Assembly (NCBI GenBank): GCA_004026145.2
Contig: CP034991.1
Span: 7,103,294-7,167,293, forward strand
Source: Takifugu bimaculatus
Taxonomy: Eukaryota > Chordata > Actinopteri > Tetraodontiformes > Tetraodontidae
Direction: 5' to 3'
DNA length: 64,000 nucleotides
This document shows positions 13,098 through 26,972 of the stretch, one piece after another (within the stretch, counting starts at the first letter, position 1; each line of letters starts with the position of its first letter). The notes beneath the pieces were generated by a model. The model did no database searches. It was not told where the DNA came from and saw only the letters and a program-made list of their open reading frames with translations. The translations under genes were made by a program, and so were the position numbers.

Positions 13098-15559
13098 ACT
13101 GTCTCATTAGTGTGGACTGACGGTGAGGTGGCGTCGTTCACTATTGTTGTCGATCTACACGTGCACGCGTATAACAAGAACGTCATCCCAAACGGAGGCT
13201 GGGAGACTCCCAAAACACTCTGCCCGTGGAATTAGTCTGGGAATGGAGCTGAAGATGAAAATGTTGTTTCCATGTAAACGGATGGATGAAGCATAACAGG
13301 CCAATCAATCATGAGAACTTTATCACACATGGACGGACGGACGGACGGAAAGAGAGATGGATATTATGTTTTATGTATTTCTCCAACCAAATGCAGCTGC
13401 GGCTGCACAAAAGCCCAGCGAACGATTGTGTTTGCACTCCATCATCTCTAATGGGGGCCGGCCCTCGGTCCACCGGGCATCACTCCTGCTGGTCGATGAG
13501 GACCCTGGAGCCGCTTTCTCATGTCGTCCTCATCAGGACCTGAAGTCCGTCACGGACGCTGCGATGCCACGTGCACGAGGCCAAGAGAGCCCGCTTGAAC
13601 TGCCAGGTGTCGTAAAGCAGGTCACATGAACGCCCCTGAAATGCACGCTCGCAGGACGTGCACGTGTCCCACGTGTATTTATACATGTAGACAACCCAGT
13701 CGTCCACTTCAGAAGAGCACACATACACTCGCAGAAGTAAAAGCCCACAGAAATAAAAGTTCTCCGAACTTTTTTCCCATGAATACCATCTCCTGTCCTG
13801 CAGCCAGGGCATTTCTCCACTAAGACCAGACACTTTATATGGAAATGCAGGAGTGATGATTATGGTATTCACATCAAAACAGCCCTTTAATAATATATAA
13901 ATTGGTGATGAAAAAAGAAACAAAAACCAGCTCTGAGGTTCCACCTTGCGTGGTGATTGGCTCCCGCCTGCCTCGGTTCGTTGCAGAGGTGTGGAGGACG
14001 CCGCCAGCCCTTTCTGAGGTGGCGTTTTTTGGGCTGCAGATAAGTGACTTTTACACTCTCCTAAATTAGCATGTTTATTGCTTGCTGTCGGCCGGCCATG
14101 CCTGTTTGCATATCAACTCCTCGGTCCGCACGCCCTCCTCCTGCTTTGTTTGAAGTCTTTTTTCGGGCTCGCGTTAAGCGGAACCATCCCAGCTCTCAGC
14201 GTGACGTTTCTGCCCAACTCCAATTTACCCCTAATTGATTGCATCACATGTCGCTTACAAAGCTCAAAATGATGTAAGAATATAAAAAAAAGAAAAATTG
14301 CTTTCAATTTTCGCCCTTCGGCTGCTTCGATGGCTGAAAACGGTTGGTTGTCATGCGGGATGTTTCACCTTGGTTACCAAAATGGCTGCCGCATCATCCC
14401 GAATCTGGACGAGTGGACGGACGCACAGAAGACGAGTGGACAGACGCGCAGAAGACGAGGCCTTTAGCAGGACAACAGTGCGATAAGATAACGCGTGATG
14501 GCGGATTTCACATGATGCCTGAAAGTAGTTCTCACATGTCCCAAACTGGAGCCAAGGAGGTGAAGAGCTCCAGGAACAAGGTGATCTGTTCTTTAATATC
14601 AATCACTTCTTCGGTCATTAGCTCAATGGCACCTTTTCCGCTGTTATCACATCTCAAAGGCGTTTCCTCATCATCATTAACCATCTCAATGACATACTTA
14701 CGCATTAAATAAATCACTGCCATCTTTTTTTCCCTGATACACTGCAGACCCGCGGCGCGTGTTCTGTATCTGATGTTGAACCACAAAAAAGAGCCGTCTG
14801 AGAGTTTGACCCGTGTTGACTCGTATTTTACCCCCGTTATTAAAGCCCCCGTTATCGTGTTCTGCACTCGTGCCGCGCTGCTTTTCCGTGCCACGGATGA
14901 GACAGAGAGGGAATTAAAGATGCTGCGGAGGTCCCCCGTGAATAAGGAATTAGGTCACGTTATACAGAGATTTGTGCGCACAATCTAGAGTAGTAATTTA
15001 TGCAGCCCCCCACACACACACACACACACCACACACACTCTCTGTACATCTCTCTCTCTGTTCACAAGTCCACGTGCCAAAAACAAATCAGCCCTTGAGT
15101 TTATTTTCGGTGAATTCGTCCTGCAATTAATTAGAACAAAGGAACGAGGCTTTCTCTGTGAAATGCGTTTGGTTCTGGAGGCCCAAGTTTCCCGGAGGCG
15201 CCGCAGCTCGGAGAGTTCAGTCCACGCCGCAACCGCAGCTCAGCGTGTTCAGCCGTGATTGAACGGTTTATTGGTTGATTGTTCTTATGCACGGAAGCAG
15301 GTGATCCATCATAGCAGCCCCGGATGTCGGTGCAGGTGTGAGCAGATCGAGACTCGAGGTAACGAGAGGCTTCTCTGCAACATTTGGACGCGGACGATGG
15401 CGCATTTCAGTTGTGTGAAAATGGACATTCCATCCCTGCTGCTCCGAGAGCCTCGGATCATGCATGAAAATGAGAAAATTATGAGGAATTGGCCTGATTC
15501 AGCTTCATATTTCATGTTTTGAATGTGTATTTAAACATTTCTTGTTCAATCCTGTCTTT
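13098..15559. other. Non-coding stretch with a possible conserved element
   Basis: No recognised gene. A short GGAC run lies at 13333-13349 and a CA run at 15010-15040. The block 14560-14760 is AT-rich, non-repetitive and lies in a 120-codon open minus frame; see findings. Confidence 0.5.
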
Positions 15560-15716
15560 TCTTGACCGCTTTTTCCCTTTTGGGGTCACACAGAGGGTGC
15601 TGGTGCCGGTCCCAGCTGCATGGGCGGGTTACACCTCTCAATGAGTCGCCCGCTCATAGCAGGGCTCTGTGAGAGCATTTGGCGGTTTGTTACCTTGCTC
15701 AAGGGCACCTCGGCAG
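15560..15716 (+). repeat. Fish interspersed repeat fragment with SINE-like 3' motif
   Basis: The left part (ccgctttttcccttttgggg, ggtgctggtgccggtcccag, gggttacacctctcaatgag, tcatagcagggctctgtgag) follows the same order as the start of the 52.3-kb repeat. It ends in ttaccttgctcaagggcacc followed by tcggcag (15691-15716), a motif shared by many fish SINEs and LINE tails. No protein is encoded. Confidence 0.6.
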
Positions 15717-17737
<2,021 letters not shown>

Positions 17738-17744
17738 GCTGTGC

Positions 17745-18254
17745 ATGTGTGTATACACACATATGTATCCTCATATTGTTCTTTGTGGGGACTTTAACTT
17801 TAATGGACCATAAATTACCCAACTCTCTGATCTAGGTTTCTAACCTCAATGCTACACCTAATTCTATCCTCTTTCCCCCTAACCCTAACGTCTCACCCCC
17901 TAATATCTCACCCCCTAACATCTCACCCCCTAACATCTCACTCCTAACCCTAACATCTCACCCCCTAACATCTCACCCCATAACATCTCACCCCCTAACA
18001 TCTCACCCCATAACATCTCACCCCATAACATCTCACCCCTAACCCAAACATCTCACTCCCTAACATCTCACCCCCTAAAGTCTCACCCCCTAACCCAAAC
18101 CTACATCCATTTCTAACCGCAACCTTAAAACCAAGTTTTAATCCTTAAACAGTTCTTTCAAATTGTCCAAAATGTCCTCACTGTGCTAATAGAATAATAG
18201 AATGAGTATTTTGGTACTCGATATGTAGAAAAGGCAAGAACATATGCGTGTGTG
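17745..18254 (+). repeat. Interspersed repeat family 1, copy C, enlarged by an internal minisatellite
   Basis: Starts at tacacacatatgtatcctca, then ctttgtggggactttaactt. The middle is expanded by about fourteen imperfect copies of a 15-bp unit, taacatctcaccccc (about 17883-18095). It resumes with aaccttaaaaccaagttt, aaaatgtcctcactgtgcta and gagtattttggtact, then enters a CA tract. The last two boxes match copy D closely (gtcctcactttgctag, agtattttggtatc). Confidence 0.65.
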
Positions 18255-18369
18255 CACACACACACAGACACACACAGACACAGACACAGACACACACACA
18301 CACACACACACAGACACACACACACACAGACACAGACACACACCAAGAGACACACACACACACACACAC
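18255..18369 (+). repeat. Interrupted CA microsatellite
   Basis: CA repeats with regular CAGA interruptions and one caccaagaga break, about 115 bp. It forms the 3' end of interspersed repeat copy C. Confidence 0.95.
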
Positions 18370-18602
18370 GCGGCCTTTGTGAATAAAAGTCTCTCCCACC
18401 CTCAGTTGTATCCCTGTGTGGTCTAATCTCTTTCTGTCTTTACAGTGTGTATCATCCCACAGCGCCTTCTTCTTTCCCCCTTCCTCTCCATCCCCCCCGA
18501 GGTGAGCAAAGTGGCTTAGATGTGGTGACAGGACATGATTTGTCAGTGCAGCAGCATGGATGCAGTGACAGCTAAAAGGAGCTTATGGCTTTTTGAGGAG
18601 AG

Positions 18603-18635
18603 CAAAATAAATAAATAAGTAAATAAATAAATAAA
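18603..18635 (+). repeat. AAAT microsatellite
   Basis: About eight AAAT/AATA units with one AAGT variant. Confidence 0.9.
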
Positions 18636-21043
18636 AGCTTGTGTGTGGAAGTGAAAGCGTATGATCTGAACACTGGTTGGTATCGACATTAAGAACCTCA
18701 GCAGTAATCCAAAAACCAACCCCCCATTTGTTCTGCTGCTTTTTATAGCTTTCAACACGTGGCTGCGGCGTCCGTGTGTGCGTGCGGGATAAAAGCCGAG
18801 GTTGTGAAATCCTCGACTACAGATTCATTTTTGTGTTGAATCAAGTGGAGAATATGTCTCTGCGGGTACGGGAGGGAGCCCACTCTCACCCCCAAAATAA
18901 TGAAGCTCTTGTCAGAAAAGCCTGATGTTAAAAGACACCTGGAGGTTCTTTTGTGAGAGGCTCTTACTGTGATTACGCCCACGTCTGTTGAATTTTGGCC
19001 ACAGGGGCACCCGTAGTGCCATTTCTCCATTTCTCCAATTCTGGTTCCCTCGGTACGGCTGAGGTCAGAGGAGACATCTGTTCTGATCATCAGATAAGGG
19101 CGCACCAGGCGTGAGGTAGACGGACCGATGTCGCTTGGATTCAACCTTCCTTGCTGTGGAAAAAGGCTTGATTGCGCAATCAAGGCTCCCGGATGGCTGC
19201 AAATTTAGAGAGCTTGAAAGTTGTAAAAAGAGGAGGAAGATTGGGACCAATGTGGCCAGCAAGAGTTGACCACGGCAACAGCTGCCTCTGCTTCAGCGAG
19301 GAATCCACTGCTCATCCCAACATACATGTACGTTCTAACATATGGACAACACACATAGTGAACAGTGATGAGCAGTTAACTTATGCAGCACAAGACCAAG
19401 TGGAATCTTAAGATCCCTGACAGTAAAGGGGAAAAAATGTTCTTTTTCCACTCAATTTATCACCAGCAGACTTCTGGGAGGTCTTGCGTTCCCTTTAAAT
19501 CATCGCTCCTGGTGATGGATGGGGATAGTTCCCCCACCCCAACTTAAATTATGATGGTCTGGCCATGGCTGCGTGTTGTTAAATGTGATATCAAAGCAGT
19601 TAATGTGGGAGTTAATGTCCCCCCACACACAAACACCCCCCCCCACCACCACCTGCTCAGATGTGTTTGTTTCCCCCTCCCACATAAATCCCCAGAATAT
19701 CTTTTTTTCCACAAATACATCCAAGCAGCAGAGACAATGAGACCGCAGACAGGACGCTTCTATTTTGGGAATCCCTCCTCTTCCCTGGTAATTCCGAGGG
19801 GTCGAGCACTTCCTTCTCATTATCCCGCCTCATTAACATTTCACAACTTTGCTGAACCCGTCCCCATCACAGAGATCTGGGCGAGGGATCCATTAGAAAA
19901 CAGAGGGGGAATCTTAATTAGCTCCAAAAATAAAATAAATAAAAACCAGAATGAGGCCGAGGTCTGCACTGGTTCCTGAAGTCTTCCTCAGTCTCCCGCT
20001 GCACCGAACCGCTTCACTAATTAACACTTTAACCGTCTCCTGTTTCTCCATTTAAAGGTTTTATCAGGGAAAGTGACAAAACCTGCTAACAACGTAGCAA
20101 CGTATAGCGCGACAGCACCGATTACACCAGTGCTGTGAGTGCAGTCAGCCACTGGAACCGGAGCTCACCCGAGCTTCCGTGCTCATCCGGGAGAGATCCC
20201 GACTTCACCTCCCAGCATTTGTGGGCTGTCAACGCTGCTGTCGAGAGTTCCACCGTCTAATTGTCTTTTTATCCACTGTAAAAGCAATTAAGGCATAATA
20301 TTTATATCCCAATGAACGACGTCGACATTTAAAGCACAAGCCTGTTCTGATGTGTTGTGGGAACGCCGGCGCGACAACTGCAACAGTTCGCTAATTACTT
20401 CAGTTTTCAGACACTTGACCTGGATCCCACCTCCCCCCATCTCTCATTTAACCCGTCAATTCATCCGCCGAAGCACTTTCTCTGCGCCGCGTAACGTTTC
20501 TCTCCTCCCATATTAGAGGGGAAAGGTGAAATACGGCCCAAAAAAGGGGGGGTGAAATCCCTATTAGCTTTAATTACATCTCCCATTCATCCTTCGGAAA
20601 GTGACATGAAGATTAATGAACCTCTCGACTATTTCAGGCAAGGTTATTTCGATGAGTGATTCTTCGTCTTCGTGTATCATTGGATTCATCTTAAAATATG
20701 ACAGGATGTTTGATCTATTTTTAGCCTTTTCCTTGGCTTTATGTGACATCTCAGTTGCACCCGTGTGTGTGTGTGTGTGTGTGTGTGTGTCGTTCGCTGT
20801 TCTAATTGCTGCCCCATTCAGCTAGCCATTCCGTAAACACTGACAGAACGAGGGGTTTTTCCCAACACGATTCATTCTTACCCACTCACTCCTTCTCAAA
20901 TGTTCCGACTGGTCGCCTTTGAAGCTTGTTCGCAGGACGCAACAAAGGAAATTCAGGAATCCGTCTCCCGTTAAGTCGTGCAAACTTAAGGGTGCACAAA
21001 ATGGAGCGAGGAAAGTCCATTACAGCAAGCCGTCCTCCTGCTG
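18636..21043. other. Non-coding stretch, several AT-rich unique blocks
   Basis: No gene recognised. A C/A-rich run lies at 19620-19655. The block 20555-20720 has many TAAT homeodomain-type cores in otherwise complex sequence. Confidence 0.55.
20763..20790 (+). repeat. GT microsatellite
   Basis: Fourteen uninterrupted GT units. Confidence 0.95.
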
Positions 21044-21080
21044 CCCCCCCCCCCCCCCCCCCTTCTCCTCCTCCTCCTCT
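21044..21080 (+). repeat. Poly-C run followed by TCC repeats
   Basis: Nineteen consecutive C residues, then ttctcctcctcctcctct. Homopolymer length is prone to sequencing error. Confidence 0.85.
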
Positions 21081-21528
21081 CATGAGCTGTTCTCCATCTC
21101 TGCCTCCTTGATGGGAACATTCACAAAGGAGAACAATCCCGAGTCGTCTGCGGTAATGGAGCCGAGTCGAGCGGGGAAATTGCCGACTGCGCCCTCCTAC
21201 GCGATAACATTGTCATGTTAGATTACCCGTCCACCTGTTGCCGGTGTCTCACGTCCCCTTGAACCCACAAACCCTTGGAAAAGCCGCCCGATGCTAATGT
21301 TCTCCAGCGAGGGCCTGCGGAGCAGCCGGAGCTCACTTCTGACTCCTGATGATTCCGGAAATCCGTCTACTCTGCCGCGGATCTGGCTGTCGCTCGTCCA
21401 CGTGTTAAACCGTGTTTACCAGATGTAAACGTGCACTGTGACCTGAGAGCTACTGCACCCACAGCCAAGCTTTGCTGAAGAGCACTTCGCTTCCAATGAT
21501 GACCATAAATGAGGGCTTCAAAGGAAGG

Positions 21529-21608
21529 TTGGATATAATTATACAATAATTATATCCAACAATAATTAACCCCCCCCCCCCCTTACAATTAGTAGGGGGG
21601 GGGGGGGG
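21529..21608. repeat. Paired inverted repeats: AT hairpin next to a C13/G14 hairpin
   Basis: A perfect 13-bp inverted repeat TTGGATATAATTA / TAATTATATCCAA (21529-21541, 21547-21559) has a 5-nt loop. Eleven bases later a C13 run (21570-21582) and a G14 run (21595-21608) flank a 12-nt spacer and can pair with each other. Both can extrude as cruciforms or form hairpins in RNA. Confidence 0.85.
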
Positions 21609-21726
21609 AGTTTAAAATAATGTGCTGTGGAATATGAAGAATCTAATTGTTTATAAAGACAAACAGGATGAAGCATCAGATCCAGTTCCCACTCAGACAT
21701 GAGTGGAATACAATTAACATTGGTTC

Positions 21727-22150
21727 CATCCCTCCCTCACATCCCTCCCTCCCTCCCTCACACCCCTCTCTCCCTCACATCCCTCCCTCCTCCCTCCCTC
21801 CCTCCCTCACACCCCTCTCTCCCTCACACATCCCTCCCTCCCTCCCTCCATCCCTCTCCTCCCTCCCTCCCCCTACCCCCTCTCTCCCCTCCCTCCCTAC
21901 CCCCCCGCCCTCCCTCCCCTCCCTCCCTCCTCCCTCCCTCTCCATCCCTCCCACACCCCCTCTCTCCCTCCCTCTCCCTCCCTCCCACCCCCTCCCCCCT
22001 CTCTCCCTCCCTCCCTCCCTCCCTCACCTCCCCTCCCTCCCTCCCTCCCTCCCTCCCTCCCTCCCTCCCTCCCTCCACCTCCCTCCCCCTCTCTCCTCCC
22101 TCCCTCACCTCCCCTCCCTCCCTCACATCCTTCCCTCCCTCCCTCCATCC
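21727..22150 (+). repeat. Homopyrimidine (CCCT)n tract
   Basis: About 425 bases, almost all C and T, dominated by CCCT units with scattered CA interruptions (cacatccctccct, cacacccctctct). A strand-asymmetric purine/pyrimidine tract like this can form triplex DNA. The Pro/Ser/Leu chance frames in it are repeat artefacts. Confidence 0.95.
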
Positions 22151-25100
22151 GATGTATATCCAGTATTGAAAGCGTCAGCAGCAAACTGGTTTGGGAGTGT
22201 GAACTGGTCTGTACCAACACCAGTGGTGAGTAAAAGACGGGGCCGTTCCGGAGTTCAGTGCTAAACAGCTGGATGCTGAACATTTTAACAAAGGGAATGT
22301 CAGAAACATCCCATCACATCCTTCCCATCACTCCCATCGGGGACCCAGAACAGCTCACCCCCAGTACCGAGCCTCTGTGGAAAAAAAAGAGTAGGGACTG
22401 GTACCAGTATGGCCAGAGGTGGAACAGCTGGAGGCTTGGTTCTGAAAATAAACTCTATCTGTAGCAACAAAGTAAAAGATCACGGTAGTTAGGTAAGTCA
22501 TCAGGTACAGTGCATCACTAGCACCAGTCCCCGGTGTCCCAGCGCCACCAGGACCTGTTCCCGCTGTGCTCCTGGGCCAGTTAACCCCGCCCCCTCCCCG
22601 GAAGAAAACCTGTGCCGGCCGGCATCTCGCTCCGAGACATCCGGGAGGATAATGTCGTCCGATCTGCAGCGCTAACAATGCTAACACGGGCGGTTGCGAA
22701 TATGCAGCAGCAGATTTAGAGGGTGCAGAACAATAATCGGGAGTCGTCAGAGCTGCAGCGAGCAAGACACAATCAGACATGTGCCTAAACAGCTGGAGAT
22801 GGCATCACTGTCCCCCCGGGGGGGTACAGATGGATTATTGCTTCCAATGAACAAAGCCCATTTTAGACAAACAGATTATGGGCTTTACCATAATCTGCAC
22901 ATAATGCATTTTAGTCCAGCCTTTATTTCCTGTGTAATCCAGTACAATCCCATTTAATTTAATTGGCCTACAGATCATTCTTTTTTTCTTTTTAATGAAA
23001 TCTAATTGTCTTGTTCTTGTTGCACGCACAGAAACAAAACGAGCGACAGCAATTCGTTCTATCTGACAAGTGCTGGTAATTATTTTTAATCCATCGGCTC
23101 TTTCGGATCTTTAATTTAGTCTCAGTGTTCCATGAAGGAATTGTCAGTTTTATCTTCTGTTTCGTGCCCTTTTGATGAAGTCCGACCCCCCCTCCTGGAA
23201 AACCGACACCGTTATTGTTTCACTCGCAATATCCGCTCCCCTTTTCTTTGTTTTCCCGATGAAATGATTTTTTTCCCCTCTGATGAAAAGGAAAGTGTGT
23301 GTGTTCACCGTCAGGATTGATGGGACTGTCTGAAATTAAACTCCCTGTCACTATACCGCCCTTTCCTTTCCCTTCTTATAGGGTGACTGTCATATGGCTC
23401 ATATCTGTATCTTCATGTTGTATATGGGCGCCTGTGTTATCCTGATACAGGGAGTCTGTCTGAGGGACAGAAAATATTTGAACTTATCCACCATCTTTAT
23501 CTCCGACGGAGCGCTGTGGCGAGACCTTTGAACAAACGTTCTGTTATCCTCCAGAACAAACGCTGGTCGCTTTAGGGAGTGAGGCTCCTTTGTTTCAACC
23601 ACAAACGTCCTGAATGTGCAGCGAAATCTTCCTCGGCTGTTGCTGAAAAGGCCGTTTCTCACTAAAATGCCCACTTAAACTGCATTTATTTGAGCATTTG
23701 GATCCAATTTAATCCACTATTCAGTGTTTGCCAGAAAGCTCCCGACCAAGGCTACACAGCAGCTGCTTCCTTTTACGTGATCAACAATAAAACATTTCCT
23801 GAAACAGCCGAAATCTGTGTGTGAGCCTCGGTGGGGGGGGGGGGATGGGGGGGCAGGTCTCTCTGGTTTAAATGGTGTCTTCTGAGGGCAGCCAACTTCT
23901 AATTTCTCTTTAAATTTGCCTTAAGGAAGGATGACAAATTATTTTCCCTCATACATTATAGAAGAAGAAGATAACAACATATGTAAATAAATCAACCTGT
24001 ATTGCATCACTCCAACCTTCAGACCTTCGCTGGGGAGGGAGGGTAGATCCTTGTGAATTTAATTGCAGACCCCTGACGTGGAGCGCCGAGTGCTGATTAT
24101 TGGAGCGGGTGGACACAGACGACAGCTGAGTCCCATCATCCTCTGCAGTCACACACCAGAAGTTAGACGTGCTTTTAATTAGTGAGTAATTATCAAGGGT
24201 ACAGTTGTCAACAACAGACAAACCACCGTGGAGAGTGTTGCACCCATCAGTATCAAAATAAAAAGGACATGCGACGCTAGTTAAAGGCAGCGGGTGCTTA
24301 TCAGGGAGGTCACTAAGTAGTGCACTCATCATCCTCCCTACACAGGGAGCAGGGATTAGTGAACAAGTGTGGGACTTCCCGACTGGCCCGTTGCGGCTGA
24401 CGCGTGGTGGGGAATGAAAACGTGACACCTGCTGGCTTTTGCCTGGAACATAAATCACCCAAGGCGCAGTCTTTATCCCACTGACGTTGGAATTAGTCAA
24501 ACCACACAAACAATTAGGGCTATTTTGTTCCTATACAACGGCAGCGATGCAAATTAGCGACACGTACTCATTAGTCATTCATAAAAACCATATGTGACAA
24601 TTAAACGGCCAAAATACTTAATGATGCTCAGGTTGCTTCCAAGCTTTTTCCACTCCATTAAAAGTCGGCGCCATTTATCAAGTCCAAATGATGTTATTAC
24701 CACCAAAACAGATCTCCAAAATGTCACCGCCGCGTCCGTTCATTTCTCAGGTGTGAAATGATTCATATTCCATTTAACAAATACGTAAAGAGCGTCTATC
24801 CCTCTAAAAATAAATTACCCTGACCTTCATAAAAATGAGATTTTAAATGTAAATCACCTCCACAGTGGAGGGGAAACTTCATCAATATTATGGGCATGAA
24901 TACCAATGATAAATGCATCTGCCTGCGATCAATACGCCTCTGCGGACCACACGCAGGCGCCCTTCCTCTCTCCGGCATCTTTATGCACGGGACACCTGAC
25001 AATAACATGGAAACCACTGTACATCACGTTAGATTAAACCATTTCGCATCTCAAACCATAATTGATCCATTTATTGACTGTTTTACCTCACAAACCACTA

Positions 25101-26904
25101 TAACAGACACTAAATGGAATTCTCCCTCAATCCATAATCCGTCCGGATGGGAGCAAACGCATCGTGGGCCTATGATGGATGTGCTCCCTCCACGTGGCCA
25201 CAAGATATGACCGCAGCTCCGACGGATCCCTGAGATCCATCAGTCCTTTGAGTGGCATTTTCAAGTCAAGCAGCAACAACTGATGGAGCTTATCACAGCG
25301 CCACGGAGAGACCCGTTCATCACTCGTCTGAATCTACCTGCTGGGTAATCAGTCCCCAAGTGGAATTCCTCAGACTCACATGCATCATTTCCCGAGAGGC
25401 TCAGAAACGGGAGCGAAACGAGGCCGATTCAGACTGATGTACGAGGCTCGGGCTGGCGGGGTGTGAGAGGCTGGCCCGGCGCATGGACGTTTCCAGTCCG
25501 GGTCCTGAACACAGAATGACGCCGGGTTACCTGTCACAGCCGGTATCAGACACAAGCCCGCCTAGGTTCTGTCTGCGTGTTTGCATTGTTGCGATTGAGC
25601 GCCTGAAGAGCACAAGATCGGCGAGGCTGAGAAGCATTTATAGGACAAATGCAGCTGTCTCCACCTATGCACGGTTTAAAGAATATATTATAAGGTTTTA
25701 TTAAAAAGAAATTTGTATTATATATATATATATATGTGTGATGTATATTACGTAGAAATATATTTAGATTTTCATGTCAGCAACAGCTCCCAGAGTATAA
25801 GACATTTTTATGATGACTGATCTTTAAGATAGATGTTTGCATCGGCTCTTTCATACATTTAGATTTATTAAAAAAATCTATTTTAAATTTAGGGTTCATG
25901 CTGCAAAGGATCGGAGCTGTTGTTGTTCCAGTCACACTGAAGTCACTCTTTTATTGTCTACTTTAGTCACTATAGTATCAAGCGTGTATGAATATACATT
26001 TCCTGTCGGGATTCAACCAAATGGATAATTTCATTGGATAATTGCTGCTGTGCTTGATTATCTTTCAGCTAACAGCGACTTATTTAATCTTAGCTGATGT
26101 GGAGAGAAGCTTCTCTTTTCTTCTGGGAACACATATCCTGTGGTCCTGTGGAACAGAACCATAATCTGTTTAAGACGGGTCAAATTACCGGCCTTCATCA
26201 GGACCAAAAACAACCGAGGAGATTGATGAAACCCTTGAAGTCGGGTTAAGAACCGTCCGATTAAAACCTGGAAGGATTCTGCTGGACCACCATCTTTGAG
26301 GAAAGAAGGTGATCAGCATAAACCCTTGACTGATCTTGAGCTGCGGTAACTCAACAGTAGAACTAATGTAGCCATGGTTACTAGCGAAAGAAAGAGAACT
26401 TCCACTCAAGGGGGTTGAACAGCTGTGGAGCCCTGAAAGAAAAACCACACTATCAGTGAGGCTAATCAGACAAAAGGCTTCATTAAGATTGGACTCTGGA
26501 GCAATAGTGGGAGGTCATGTGATCCGGAGAATCCAGATTTCTCATGCCCCAGGGGTGCCGAGTAAGAGACGAGGTGCGTGAAGCATCTACCTACAGGCCT
26601 GTGGGGGCAGTGTTGGGATGCAGGACGGCTGCAGTTGGACAGGAAAAGGCTCACCCACGTTATGAGGTCAGCTGATCACCTGACAAAAGTGACCGAGCAG
26701 ATCTTTCCATCCGTGGAGGTCGTCTTCCCAGAAGAGGGGTTCAGGGAGCGTGGGAATTCAGCCCCCACGATAATCTAGGATACGCTGGTGGAGAGTTTGA
26801 CTGTTCAACTCTGAATGGAAATAAAGATTTCTCACGACAAATGTGTGTGCCACCCAAATCTGAAGGCGGCGATACAGGACATTAGCATGATCTTATAAAC
26901 CTCG
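22151..26904. other. Non-coding stretch, no supported gene
   Basis: The 186-codon minus frame at 23949-24509 is the longest non-repetitive frame outside the coiled-coil gene. It has no family resemblance and its length is within what 128 kb of six-frame sequence gives by chance. There is a G-rich run near 23831-23852, a TA run at 25719-25734, and a possible conserved block at 22838-22985. Confidence 0.55.
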
Positions 26905-26972
26905 ACCTGTCCTCACTTTGCAGGTGAAATGCTCGCTCTTGAACTCACTATGTAGCGTGCACACACACACAC
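26905..26972 (+). repeat. Possible 3' fragment of interspersed repeat family 1
   Basis: The sequence cctgtcctcactttgcaggt, followed after a short gap by a (CA) tract at about 26952-26971, resembles the terminal boxes of copies C and D. The match is short, so chance cannot be excluded. Confidence 0.3.

Noticed and set aside
12181..13110. Three frames of 306-313 codons in the CAT/CAG array
   Set aside because: All are produced by a triplet repeat whose period preserves frame on both strands; residue content is only what CAT, CAG and CGT can encode.
17876..17950. Interstitial telomere (CCCTAA repeats)
   Set aside because: Only two consecutive CCCTAA-like hexamers; the array is a different 15-bp unit.
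21647..22283. 205-codon Pro/Ser/Leu frame and Arg/Glu/Gly frames opposite
   Set aside because: Homopyrimidine tract artefact.
23949..24509. 186-codon minus frame
   Set aside because: No recognisable domain or family; roughly one frame of this size is expected by chance in the window. Worth only a quick database search.
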